Source: Tannerella sp.
GTDB lineage: Bacteria > Bacteroidota > Bacteroidia > Bacteroidales > Tannerellaceae
Length of the DNA: 8,533 nucleotides
NCBI GenBank assembly: GCA_031272655.1
Contig: JAISTJ010000181.1
Location: forward strand, 1-8,533
Direction of reading: 5' to 3'
The position numbers were made by a program, and so were the translations under genes. Numbering within the stretch: position 1 is the first letter of the stretch; every line of letters starts with the position of its first letter. A model generated the notes under the pieces. It made no database searches. It saw nothing but the letters and a program-made list of their open reading frames with translations, and was not told where the DNA came from. Shown here in pieces: positions 1 through 5,924 of the stretch.

Positions 1-2069
1 TTGCCGTTGATACCTCTGAAGCGTCGTTGCAGCGGTTCGGGTTCGCCGTTCAACAGAGCGTTCAGCGTCCGCGCTATCTGATAGCACGATTGCAGGTTTA
101 CGAACTGTTCGCCCTTGTACCATCCCTGCCACCGTCCGTACTCGGCTTTGCGTCGTTCTCTTAACATCCTGTCGCACGTCTCGGTAACTTTTACGGCATA
201 CTTCAGCGCCGACGGTTTGTTGCCCTCGTTGTATGCAAGCGAGGAACGGGAATAGTTTTCAAGCGCTTCAAGCAGGTAGAGGTGTATGTACAGCGCCGTC
301 AATACATGCGCCTGATAAAAGTCTTTGCGGGCGGGCGGTATTTGAGAGGCAAGCGAGACGGCTTGAGAGGTCAAACGACGCACGTATGGCAGGTTGTCGG
401 TAGCAAAACGCAAGTTTTCCTTTACGGCTGTGAGCTGTTTCTCATCCAACTTCTTACCCTCCTTTATCGCCCCGCGTACGGTGTTCTGAGCTGCGCCCAG
501 CTTGTTGGCAAGCAGGTGGTCGCTCGCCTGCTCTTTGACGTATGGAATATTGAAATAACTTTCATATACGGCGGCAACCTTATCTGCTACTTTTGCGCCA
601 AACTGCCGCTCGCTCCACTCCCTTATCAGCGTCCGGTGGTTCTCGTCATCGCTCTTGTCAATGTACTTGCTTGCATCCCATACAATTTTCATTGCTGCAT
701 CGGTGGTGAGCGGGCATGGACGTATATCACTCACGTTATCAAGGAAATACATCGTTGCGCCTGCCTTGGTAAAACGCAGTATCTCGTGGCTCAGACGCGA
801 GGGCGGCACCATTTCCGTAAGCTGATTAGCGCGACCGTTCATCATCGCCGTATGATAGTAGATGCCCTGACCGGCTTTGACTGTTGCCTTGTCGTCGGAA
901 GCGGTAGTGTTATCCCACGGGGTCAGTCCGGGCTTGTCGGCGATGAAGCCTGCGCCGTTGTCTGCCCACACTAACGTAACGCCTTCCGGTATCTTCAAAT
1001 GCCCTTGATGATACAGTATAGCGCCTTCCATCCACATATTGGCTATAAAGTCGTCGTTGGGACGTTTGCGGCGCACCATCTCTACCTGCTTGGCGATGGC
1101 TCTTGAAATAATCTCTCCGCGCTGTTCCGGCGTCTTTATTTCCGGCTCGTCGTTCCAGAACGGCTTATCGTGTTTCCCGCGATAGCCTACCGTCCATACT
1201 ACCTCGTAATCCTTGAAAGCGTCGATGCACTGCTGCCAGTATCGCTCCATTATTCCGGGGTCCCGGCTGTACGAAAACGGGACGTCTTTGGGCCAGCGAT
1301 AGGTGTTAAGACCTAATACTAATATGTGGTGCATATTGATGACCAAACCGCGACGGGCTGCAAGTTCCTGACATTTCTCGTCGGGAAAGGGGAACGTCGC
1401 CGGCGCTACCATGTTGCCCTTCAAGCGCAGGATTGTCTCGTATATCTTCTCGAAATGCGACAGCGAGAAGACGTTCTCGCGAAGCGGGTCGGGCGCAAAG
1501 CTGTTTGTAAGGTCTTCGTCGTTCATGAACCAGCCGCGATATTTGAACGTTGGAACACCCGACCGGATTTTGAAACCGGCGCTTACCGGTATGCTTGTCT
1601 TCATTTCCGGTACGTTGTCGGTGAAGAAATACCATGGGTCTATGCCGAGCAGCTCTTCCGAAAGGGTATAGGCGGCGTAGATGCAGCCGCGCTTGTCGGC
1701 GCCGGTAGCTACGAGCGCCGGACGACCGGTCTCGTCTGACGTCAGCTCTAATATATAACTCTCAGCGCCTGCGAAAGGCTCTTTTACCAATCGCTCACGC
1801 CATGCGCCTTTCTCACCTATATATATCACGAGACCTCTATAAGCCTCCGGCGCTTCTCTCAAAATGATTGGATTGCGACCGAACACCTTGTACCAGTCCG
1901 TCTGCACGTCTTCGAGGGCGCGGGCTACCGCTTCCTGCTGCCCGTCCGCTACTATCCACGGCGTATCGCCGTCAATGGTTACCTGCGCTTTTGCACAAAT
2001 AGTACCCGCAAAAAGAATACATAGCAGGCATAATTTTTTTAATGATAAATGGCTGTCTTTTTGGTTCAT
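1..2069 (-). CDS. Secreted GH115-like glycoside hydrolase (alpha-glucuronidase family), 3' end missing
   Basis: Translating the minus strand from the ATG at 2067-2069 gives an open frame of 689 residues that leaves the window at base 1. Residues 1-29 are a signal peptide (LCLLCILFAG core, cut after AKA), so the product is exported. The N-terminal domain carries the family-like stretch with GADKRG at 123-128 and LSEELLGIDPWYF at 136-148. The barrel starts near YRGWFMNDED (178-187), followed by TVGYRG (293-298), LVWADNGAG (366-374) and NVSDIRP (445-451). This order and spacing match glycoside hydrolase family 115, whose characterised members remove (methyl)glucuronic acid from xylan side chains. 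The loop that in canonical members, from memory, reads SHHEPM is MHHILVLG here (246-253), so substrate and activity are uncertain. GH115 proteins usually exceed 800 residues, so a C-terminal part lies outside. It lies 448 bases downstream of the GntR/LacI-type regulator on the same strand, a plausible target. Confidence 0.85.
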   Translation of the reverse strand, partial: MNQKDSHLSLKKLCLLCILFAGTICAKAQVTIDGDTPWIVADGQQEAVARALEDVQTDWYKVFGRNPIILREAPEAYRGLVIYIGEKGAWRERLVKEPFAGAESYILELTSDETGRPALVATGADKRGCIYAAYTLSEELLGIDPWYFFTDNVPEMKTSIPVSAGFKIRSGVPTFKYRGWFMNDEDLTNSFAPDPLRENVFSLSHFEKIYETILRLKGNMVAPATFPFPDEKCQELAARRGLVINMHHILVLGLNTYRWPKDVPFSYSRDPGIMERYWQQCIDAFKDYEVVWTVGYRGKHDKPFWNDEPEIKTPEQRGEIISRAIAKQVEMVRRKRPNDDFIANMWMEGAILYHQGHLKIPEGVTLVWADNGAGFIADKPGLTPWDNTTASDDKATVKAGQGIYYHTAMMNGRANQLTEMVPPSRLSHEILRFTKAGATMYFLDNVSDIRPCPLTTDAAMKIVWDASKYIDKSDDENHRTLIREWSERQFGAKVADKVAAVYESYFNIPYVKEQASDHLLANKLGAAQNTVRGAIKEGKKLDEKQLTAVKENLRFATDNLPYVRRLTSQAVSLASQIPPARKDFYQAHVLTALYIHLYLLEALENYSRSSLAYNEGNKPSALKYAVKVTETCDRMLRERRKAEYGRWQGWYKGEQFVNLQSCYQIARTLNALLNGEPEPLQRRFRGING

Positions 2070-2120
2070 AAGAATGAATTTTTAGTTAATAAATGAAATG
2101 TATTGGTTATCTTAAATTCC

Positions 2121-2146
2121 GGATTGCTTCGTTCCTCGCAATGACG
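2121..2146. repeat. REP-like dispersed palindromic repeat
   Basis: The plus strand reads GGATTGCTTC, GTTCCTCGCA, ATGACG. It contains ATTGC (2123-2127) and GCAAT (2138-2142) as an inverted pair around a 10-base loop. From memory, near-identical 'GTCATTGCGAGGAACGAAGC' units are dispersed in intergenic DNA of many unrelated bacterial genomes. It sits in the leader region about 50 bases upstream of the GH115-like start codon. Function unknown. A genome-wide count would settle whether it is dispersed here too. Confidence 0.55.
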
Positions 2147-2152
2147 GGTCGT

Positions 2153-2188
2153 ATATTTTCCGGAAATTTTCCCGAAAAATATTTTTTT
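2153..2188. repeat. AT-rich inverted repeat followed by a T-run
   Basis: Arms ATATTTTCCGG (2153-2163) and CCCGAAAAATAT (2171-2182) pair over about 10 positions with one mismatch around a 7-base loop, and a run of seven T follows on the plus strand (2182-2188). The shape resembles a plus-strand intrinsic terminator. No plus-strand gene ends nearby, however, and on the minus strand the T-run is on the wrong side. It may affect the leader of the GH115-like gene. Confidence 0.3.
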
Positions 2189-2236
2189 ATTTAATTGAAA
2201 ATGTTTATAATACGCGCGCGTGATGCAAGGTTTACA

Positions 2237-2257
2237 TCTCTCTCTCTCTCTCTCTCT
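2237..2257. repeat. TC dinucleotide microsatellite, 10.5 units
   Basis: Uninterrupted alternating T and C, read as (GA)n in the sense of the GH115-like gene. It lies about 170 bases upstream of that gene's start codon, downstream of a possible -7 box at 2280-2287. Perfect dinucleotide runs of this length are prone to slippage. An ACGCGCGCGTG alternating purine-pyrimidine tract lies close by at 2212-2222. Confidence 0.9.
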
Positions 2258-2279
2258 AAAATTTTTCCCGAATTTATGG

Positions 2280-2287
2280 CAAAAGTA
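2280..2287 (-). promoter_or_regulatory. Possible -7 box for the GH115-like gene
   Basis: The minus strand reads TACTTTTG, an exact match to the Bacteroidetes TAnnTTTG box. No TTG-type -33 element lies at the expected 19-22 base distance, so support is partial. If used, transcription would start near 2273 and give a leader of about 200 bases containing the GA microsatellite and the REP-like repeat. Confidence 0.3.
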
Positions 2288-2316
2288 AGGTTAATAATAG
2301 TTAAATAGCATGCGGA

Positions 2317-2390
2317 CAAAGCAGGATTTTCCAATCCCGAAGTAGCTTTGCAAAGGACACGACCACCCCGCCACGTATCACATACGGGGT
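2317..2390 (-). ncRNA. Putative structured RNA element with GNRA tetraloop
   Basis: Read on the minus strand, two consecutive hairpins are visible. The first has ACCCC (2390-2386) pairing with GGGGT (2369-2365), continuing inward as GTAT (2385-2382) with ATAC (2378-2375) around a GTG loop, with a 5-base bulge on one side. The second has CAAAGC (2350-2345) pairing with GCTTTG (2322-2317), then a 6-base one-sided bulge, then GGGATT (2338-2333) with AATCCT (2328-2323), including one G-U pair, closed by GGAA. GGAA is a GNRA tetraloop, and only the minus-strand reading gives one. No U-run follows, so this is not a plain terminator of the upstream regulator. It could be a leader element of the GH115-like gene, a free small RNA, or part of a dispersed repeat. 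I do not recognise a named Rfam family. Confidence 0.4.
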
Positions 2391-2443
2391 AATTCCAGAC
2401 AACGCCCTTCGGCTCAAATGCAAAAGCCCTTATATCCATATCT

Positions 2444-2515
2444 TTAATTCTTAACTCTTAATTCTGAAATCTAAAATCTAAAATATCTAAAATCTGAAAT
2501 CTAAAATCTAAAATC
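2444..2515. repeat. Heptamer tandem array, 10 units
   Basis: The plus strand resolves into 7-base units: TTAATTC, TTAACTC, TTAATTC, TGAAATC, TAAAATC, TAAAATA, a 2-base insertion (TC, 2486-2487), then TAAAATC, TGAAATC, TAAAATC, TAAAATC. The units share the form T-N-A-A-N-T-C. The array ends two bases from the regulator's stop codon (2518-2520). From memory, TTAATTC/TTAACTC-type heptamers are common in Bacteroidetes intergenic DNA, but their role is unclear. It is too short and lacks the spacers of a CRISPR array. Confidence 0.85.
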
Positions 2516-2517
2516 CC

Positions 2518-3498
2518 TCAAAGCGAGTTCCTCAAAATCAACTCGGTGGGAATGGTAGTCTCTGTGGGGCGGCGGGTTTCGATGAAACGGCTGATTGCGC
2601 GACCCATCTGTTGAAAATCCGGACTGATGACTGTTACGCCGTTGCGGATGATTTTCTTCATCGGGGTGTCGTTGTAGGAAATCAGCCCCATCTCATTCCC
2701 CAGTTTAAAGCCCTTACTTTCAGACCATTCGATAATTTTTATCAAATCGTTGTCGGAAAAAGTGAAGAACGCCGTGCCTCGCCGAATCATATCTTTATTT
2801 ATCTCATTTTCAATGGAATAATCAATACCAACCTGCTCGCAGAATGTTGTGAAAGCAGATTTGATTTCGTCCAAATACCTGATTATTTCGGAAAAAATCA
2901 TCGTGAAGCGGTTGTAGTGCACAATCCTATATTTCACTTTCATCAAAGCGGCGAGCACCTCGTCGTGAAACTCCTGGCAAATATAAGATGTGCCGCTGAC
3001 GACCGGCGGACGGGCTATCTGGAGCAGCCTGTGGCGCGGTATGTCTTTCAGAACGGTACGGACGGCGGGATGACGGAACGGAATAACAACGTACAGGCGA
3101 TAGTAACCGATATGATCCTTGACAACCGAGCGGAAAACATCCGGATTGCAGTGATGAAAAAACACGTCAATAGAAACTTTTTCGGGATTTACTCCATTAA
3201 CTATCTCTTTATAAAGCACTTCATGGTAAGGGTCAAATGCCGTCAAGCAAAGCATCACCCGCTTTGTCCCCGTTTCCTGCTCGTTGCTGACAAAGTAGCC
3301 TACGCGGTCTTTGGAGATGATTATCCCGCTGTCTTTCAGCTCTTGCAGCACCCTGAATATCGTAACACGCGAAACGCCGTACTTTTTGATAAAACTGTTG
3401 ACGGAAGGCAGCTTCTCGCCTGTCTTCCAAACCCCTTGATAGATAGACTGTTTGATGTCTTCAACTATAGGTATGCGTACTTTGTTGTGTTGTCCCAT
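2518..3498 (-). CDS. GntR-family transcriptional regulator with LacI-like sensor domain
   Basis: A 326-residue DNA-binding regulator. Residues 7-73 form a GntR-type winged helix: IYQGVWKTGEKLPS (19-32), recognition-helix region YGVSRVTIFRVLQELKDSGI (40-59), wing ending VGYFV (66-70). Residues from about 79 resemble the periplasmic-binding/LacI sensor fold (VMLCLTAFD at 81-89, GLISYNDTPMKKI at 271-283, QQMGRAISRFIE at 296-307). This architecture is the AraR-like type that responds to sugars or related ligands. I chose the ATG at 3498; a frame-compatible TTG at 3516 would add six residues but lies within 10 bases of the predicted -7 box and lacks a ribosome site. The gene lies between the phosphoesterase and the GH115-like gene on the same strand. 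Repeated operator-like sites overlap its promoter, which suggests autoregulation. The ligand is unknown; uronic acids or oligosaccharides released by the hydrolase are a guess from context. Confidence 0.9.
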   Translation of the reverse strand: MGQHNKVRIPIVEDIKQSIYQGVWKTGEKLPSVNSFIKKYGVSRVTIFRVLQELKDSGIIISKDRVGYFVSNEQETGTKRVMLCLTAFDPYHEVLYKEIVNGVNPEKVSIDVFFHHCNPDVFRSVVKDHIGYYRLYVVIPFRHPAVRTVLKDIPRHRLLQIARPPVVSGTSYICQEFHDEVLAALMKVKYRIVHYNRFTMIFSEIIRYLDEIKSAFTTFCEQVGIDYSIENEINKDMIRRGTAFFTFSDNDLIKIIEWSESKGFKLGNEMGLISYNDTPMKKIIRNGVTVISPDFQQMGRAISRFIETRRPTETTIPTELILRNSL

Positions 3499-3524
3499 TG
3501 CTGCTATAAATGTCAATTACGCGG

Positions 3525-3558
3525 CAAATATACAACAATTTTTTAATTGTTATTCAAA
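3525..3558 (-). promoter_or_regulatory. Promoter of the GntR/LacI-type regulator gene
   Basis: On the minus strand TTTG (3558-3555), a 22-base spacer and TATATTTG (3532-3525) match the Bacteroidetes -33/-7 pattern; the spacer is two bases longer than in the 4405-4436 promoter. Transcription would start about 7 bases downstream, leaving a leader of roughly 20 bases before the ATG at 3498, with no clear Shine-Dalgarno sequence. Confidence 0.6.
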
Positions 3559-3590
3559 AAGTATAACAGAAAATTGCCATGTATAACAGA
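3548..3590. promoter_or_regulatory. Putative operator cluster at the regulator promoter
   Basis: GTATAACAGA occurs twice as a perfect direct repeat (3561-3570 and 3581-3590), exactly 20 bases apart or about two helical turns. The first copy also faces an inverted arm TGTTATTC (3548-3555), matching 7 of 8 bases across a 5-base spacer, so 3548-3568 is a near-palindrome. The spacer and left arm coincide with the -33 element. This placement fits repression of the regulator's own gene. The bound protein is inferred, most likely the product of 2518-3498. Confidence 0.55.
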
Positions 3591-3605
3591 TTTTATATGA
3601 ATCCG

Positions 3606-4301
3606 TCAATCTTCATACAGCTTAATTTCCTCATTTTCAAGCAGATATAGACGGCGGTTATCAAGAAGGAAAAATTTTTCTTTTATCATAGGCTCGTCGG
3701 TGCGCAGTTGTGTATGTCCTATGATCTGGATTATGTCGGGGTCAAAATGTTCCGGCTCTTCGATCAGTTCGTGAACGTCAGCCCAAAGCGGACTGCCGGC
3801 CTCGCTCCACCCGCCCCTGTAGAAAGACGCCTCATAAAACGCATCCGGATTTGTCCGGAAGAGGTTATTGACCTGATCTTCAAGTGTTTCGCCAAGCTTT
3901 TTCAGCTCTTCAACATGGCTGTCATACCACGCCTTCACTATGCCGGCATGTATAAACAGGTAATTATCAATTTGTTTACAAAGTTGAAAGAGGTTAGCGT
4001 CCTCACCTGTAAGCAGTTTGTGGTAAGCCTCATAGTAATCATCCGAAAACCGACCGCACTCATATTTTTTGTCGTAGTAATGAAGTTCATGGTTGCCGAC
4101 CAAAAGTGTAACTCTTTCAGGATTAGCCTTTTTGAAGTCAATAACCTTGTTCATCACCTGCAGCGAATCTTCGTATGTAAAGCCTTCGTAACCGTACGGA
4201 TCGGTGTAGTCGCCGAGGAAAACGACCGTCCCATCAAAGTTAAGCGCCGGCTCCCAGAACTTACGTCCGTGAATATCAGGCACTATGAGAATCTTATCCA
4301 T
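3606..4301 (-). CDS. Calcineurin-like metallophosphoesterase (PPP-type)
   Basis: A 231-residue cytosolic protein without signal peptide. It shows the full metal-binding motif set in order: PDIHG (8-12), GDYTD (30-34), GNHE (69-72), HAG (118-120) and GHT (195-197), plus SPLWAD (170-175) before the last motif. These residues bind two metal ions in the metallophosphoesterase fold, and the layout resembles the bacterial PPP-like serine/threonine phosphatase and ApaH branch. The substrate cannot be read from the sequence: protein phosphatase, dinucleotide hydrolase or another phosphoesterase are all possible. I chose the ATG at 4301 because the catalytic PDIHG then sits 8 residues in, as usual, and AAAGAAAG precedes it. 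An in-frame TTG at 4328 overlaps the -7 box and is rejected. It is divergent from the plus-strand envelope genes. It ends 15 bases before the nearest regulator operator with no obvious terminator, so read-through into the regulator is possible. Confidence 0.88.
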   Translation of the reverse strand: MDKILIVPDIHGRKFWEPALNFDGTVVFLGDYTDPYGYEGFTYEDSLQVMNKVIDFKKANPERVTLLVGNHELHYYDKKYECGRFSDDYYEAYHKLLTGEDANLFQLCKQIDNYLFIHAGIVKAWYDSHVEELKKLGETLEDQVNNLFRTNPDAFYEASFYRGGWSEAGSPLWADVHELIEEPEHFDPDIIQIIGHTQLRTDEPMIKEKFFLLDNRRLYLLENEEIKLYED

Positions 4302-4325
4302 AATTTCTTTCTTTATTTGCGACTG

Positions 4326-4333
4326 CAAAGGTA
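4326..4333 (-). promoter_or_regulatory. -7 promoter box of the phosphoesterase gene
   Basis: The minus strand reads TACCTTTG, an exact TAnnTTTG match, 24 bases upstream of the chosen ATG. A TTTG occurs upstream but 27 bases away, outside the usual spacing, so only the -7 half is supported. Confidence 0.45.
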
Positions 4334-4404
4334 CAAAAAGTTTCGGTTATAGCACGTTTCCAAACCCTAAATATTCAGTATTTATGTTAAATTTCTCGTA
4401 AATA

Positions 4405-4436
4405 TTTGGAAATCTCAAAAAAAGGTTGTAAATTTG
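4405..4436 (+). promoter_or_regulatory. Consensus Bacteroidetes promoter of the secreted-protein/FadL unit
   Basis: TTTG (4405-4408), a 20-base spacer and TAAATTTG (4429-4436) match both halves of the Bacteroidetes vegetative promoter exactly. The expected start near 4443 leaves a leader of about 97 bases. It is divergent from the phosphoesterase promoter. Confidence 0.8.
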
Positions 4437-4470
4437 TGCCGAATAAAAAATGATTTTTAAACTTTTTGTA

Positions 4471-4512
4471 TGTAAGCGAGTCTAACAAAATATAAGCGTA
4501 AAGTCGCTTACA
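4471..4512 (+). promoter_or_regulatory. 5' leader hairpin, perfect 9-bp stem
   Basis: TGTAAGCGA (4471-4479) and TCGCTTACA (4504-4512) are perfect inverted complements separated by 24 bases. The loop contains a related ATAAGCGTA (4492-4500), so the same core occurs three times in 42 bases. The element lies inside the predicted leader and ends 12 bases before the Shine-Dalgarno sequence. It could be an RNA stem affecting stability or translation, or a DNA operator. Confidence 0.5.
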
Positions 4513-4524
4513 GACAATTTAATT

Positions 4525-4532
4525 AAAGGAGG
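4525..4532 (+). promoter_or_regulatory. Strong Shine-Dalgarno sequence
   Basis: AAAGGAGG lies 8 bases before the ATG at 4541 and is a near-perfect anti-16S match. Bacteroidetes genes generally lack such sites, as the other genes here do. It implies high expression and fixes the start codon. Confidence 0.75.
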
Positions 4533-4540
4533 ACAGAAAA

Positions 4541-5878
4541 ATGAAAACTATGAAATTGACTTCCATGTTGGCGATGCTTTTGATGGCATCTGGCGCTATG
4601 GCGCAGGGAGGATTTGTGGACGACGTATATTTCTCTTCCGGTAAGAGTAAAGCTAAAAAGACCTCGAAAACAGAAGAAACAAGCGTTTCCGCAGTCAAAA
4701 CCAACAACAATACATCAACGACTGCATCATTAACTGATGCTAAGCCGTTAGTCGGTCCCATCACCGAAATGGATGTGGACGCCTATAACCGCCGTTATTC
4801 GGACATTGACACAGAATATTCTGAAGATACGTATCTTGCCGAAACAGAGGCTGAGGCCGAAGAAGATACCGTCAAGAAACGCAGTTCCGACCTTGAATAT
4901 TCGGAGCGAATCATCCGTTATCACTCGCCGAGCAAGATAACCATTACCGGTTCGGATAATGTAAATATCTATCTGAATGAGGGTTACTACGGCTATGATT
5001 ATGAAGAGACGGACGACGGCATTGACATTAATATTAATGTAGGAAACGGCTATTACGGCGGTTGGGTCTTTGACCCGTATTATTATGGAGCGTGGTACGG
5101 TCCGATGTACTCTTATTCATGGTACTGGTGGCACCGTCCTTACTGGGGATGGGGCGGTTATCATTCATGGTATTCGCCTTGGTATGACTTTTACTTAGGT
5201 TATCCCTATTACGGATTCAGCTTCTATGGAGGATATTACGGCGGCTTCTTTAACCACTTTGACCGTCCGTATTACCGCAATCAGTACGGACGTGCGTCTG
5301 CACACACCAACGGATTTGTCTCTGGTGGGCGTTCATCGTCGTCCCGTTCGGCGATCGCGTCTTCGAGAAGCGCCTCGTCCGACAGGGTTTCCGGCAGAAG
5401 CGTTTCGGCGCGCGGAAATGATGGAATAGCTTCTACCCGAAGCGCAAGATCCTCGTCTTCACGTGAAAACGTAGCTTCGGTACGCAGATCGTCTTCAGAA
5501 TCAGCCACTTCCACAACACGCAGCCGCGTAACAACAAGCGGAAATACAACTAATCCGAACGTAACGCGCTCAGTACGAACACGCACAAGCGCCGAAGCGT
5601 CTAAGGCAACAGCTTCGAGCAGCAACAGCCGCAGCTCATCAAGCTCAACCGTACGCTCTTCGGCCAGCACATCCCGTTCATCCGTTAGCAGCGCTCCATC
5701 GCGTTCATCGTCTTCGAGCGTCTCTACCCGTTCATCAGGCTCATATTCGGCGCCTTCAAGCAGCTACGGATCATCGGGCGGCAGCTACTCATCGGGAGGA
5801 TCGTCCGGCGGCGGTCGCTCTTCGGGTGGCAGTAGCAGTGGCGGCGGTCGTTCAGGCGGTCGCGGCGGCATGATGTAA
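4541..5878 (+). CDS. Secreted low-complexity protein, aromatic/Gly block plus Arg/Ser/Gly tail
   Basis: A 445-residue protein of unknown function. Residues 1-22 are a signal peptide (cut after AMA). A Thr/Ser/Lys linker (about 33-66) and an acidic stretch (about 83-123) follow. Residues about 147-250 are packed with Tyr, Trp, Gly and Phe, for example WYWWHRPYWGWGGYHSWY near 194-211. From about 260 to the end the composition is mainly Ser, Arg, Thr and Ala, turning into Gly/Ser repeats with GGRGGMM at the C-terminus. No cysteine is seen. Serine codons are mixed (TCA, TCG, TCT, TCC, AGC), so the composition is held at protein level and is not a simple DNA repeat expansion. No lipobox, anchor or catalytic motif is visible. 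It is the first gene of a two-gene unit with an OmpP1/FadL-type barrel, which points to a role at the outer membrane or cell surface. The reading frame is certain; any function is inference. Confidence 0.85.
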   Translation: MKTMKLTSMLAMLLMASGAMAQGGFVDDVYFSSGKSKAKKTSKTEETSVSAVKTNNNTSTTASLTDAKPLVGPITEMDVDAYNRRYSDIDTEYSEDTYLAETEAEAEEDTVKKRSSDLEYSERIIRYHSPSKITITGSDNVNIYLNEGYYGYDYEETDDGIDININVGNGYYGGWVFDPYYYGAWYGPMYSYSWYWWHRPYWGWGGYHSWYSPWYDFYLGYPYYGFSFYGGYYGGFFNHFDRPYYRNQYGRASAHTNGFVSGGRSSSSRSAIASSRSASSDRVSGRSVSARGNDGIASTRSARSSSSRENVASVRRSSSESATSTTRSRVTTSGNTTNPNVTRSVRTRTSAEASKATASSSNSRSSSSSTVRSSASTSRSSVSSAPSRSSSSSVSTRSSGSYSAPSSSYGSSGGSYSSGGSSGGGRSSGGSSSGGGRSGGRGGMM

Positions 5879-5924
5879 TACGCGGTTTGTAACGGACAAG
5901 TTATTGATAAACAAACGAATGACA

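Larger units (their letters stand above)
2191..2439 (-). other. 82-codon reading frame across the structured element, doubtful as a protein
   Basis: An ATG at 2437-2439 opens a frame of 82 codons on the minus strand. Its first half reads GVVWNYPVCDTWRGGR (13-28) and KATSGLENPALSAC (31-44), and its second half passes through the GA microsatellite as alternating Arg/Glu. There is no Shine-Dalgarno sequence, signal peptide or domain. From memory, short Bacteroidales 'hypothetical proteins' with a similar KATSGLENPAL segment recur in many genomes. That would fit translation of a conserved non-coding repeat rather than a real protein. The frame overlaps both hairpins at 2317-2390, which could by themselves explain conservation. 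I record it so that the frame is not lost, and I do not endorse it as a gene. Confidence 0.25.

Noticed and set aside
282..974. 230-codon open frame on the plus strand
   Set aside because: Antisense to the GH115-like coding region, which is continuous over the whole stretch with family motifs.
2153..2188. Plus-strand intrinsic terminator
   Set aside because: The stem is AT-rich with a mismatch and no plus-strand gene lies upstream, so it is listed only as an inverted repeat.
2444..2515. CRISPR-like array
   Set aside because: The units are 7 bases with no spacers, and no cas genes are present; it is a simple tandem repeat.
2611..3546. 311-codon open frame on the plus strand
   Set aside because: Antisense to the regulator gene, whose GntR and LacI-like motifs are clear; the plus frame shows no domain, ribosome site or promoter.
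3708..4352. 214-codon open frame on the plus strand
   Set aside because: Antisense to the metallophosphoesterase with its complete motif set.
5281..5670. 129-codon minus-strand frame rich in Glu, Leu and Val
   Set aside because: The complement of the Ser/Arg-rich tail necessarily yields such a composition; no start signals are present.
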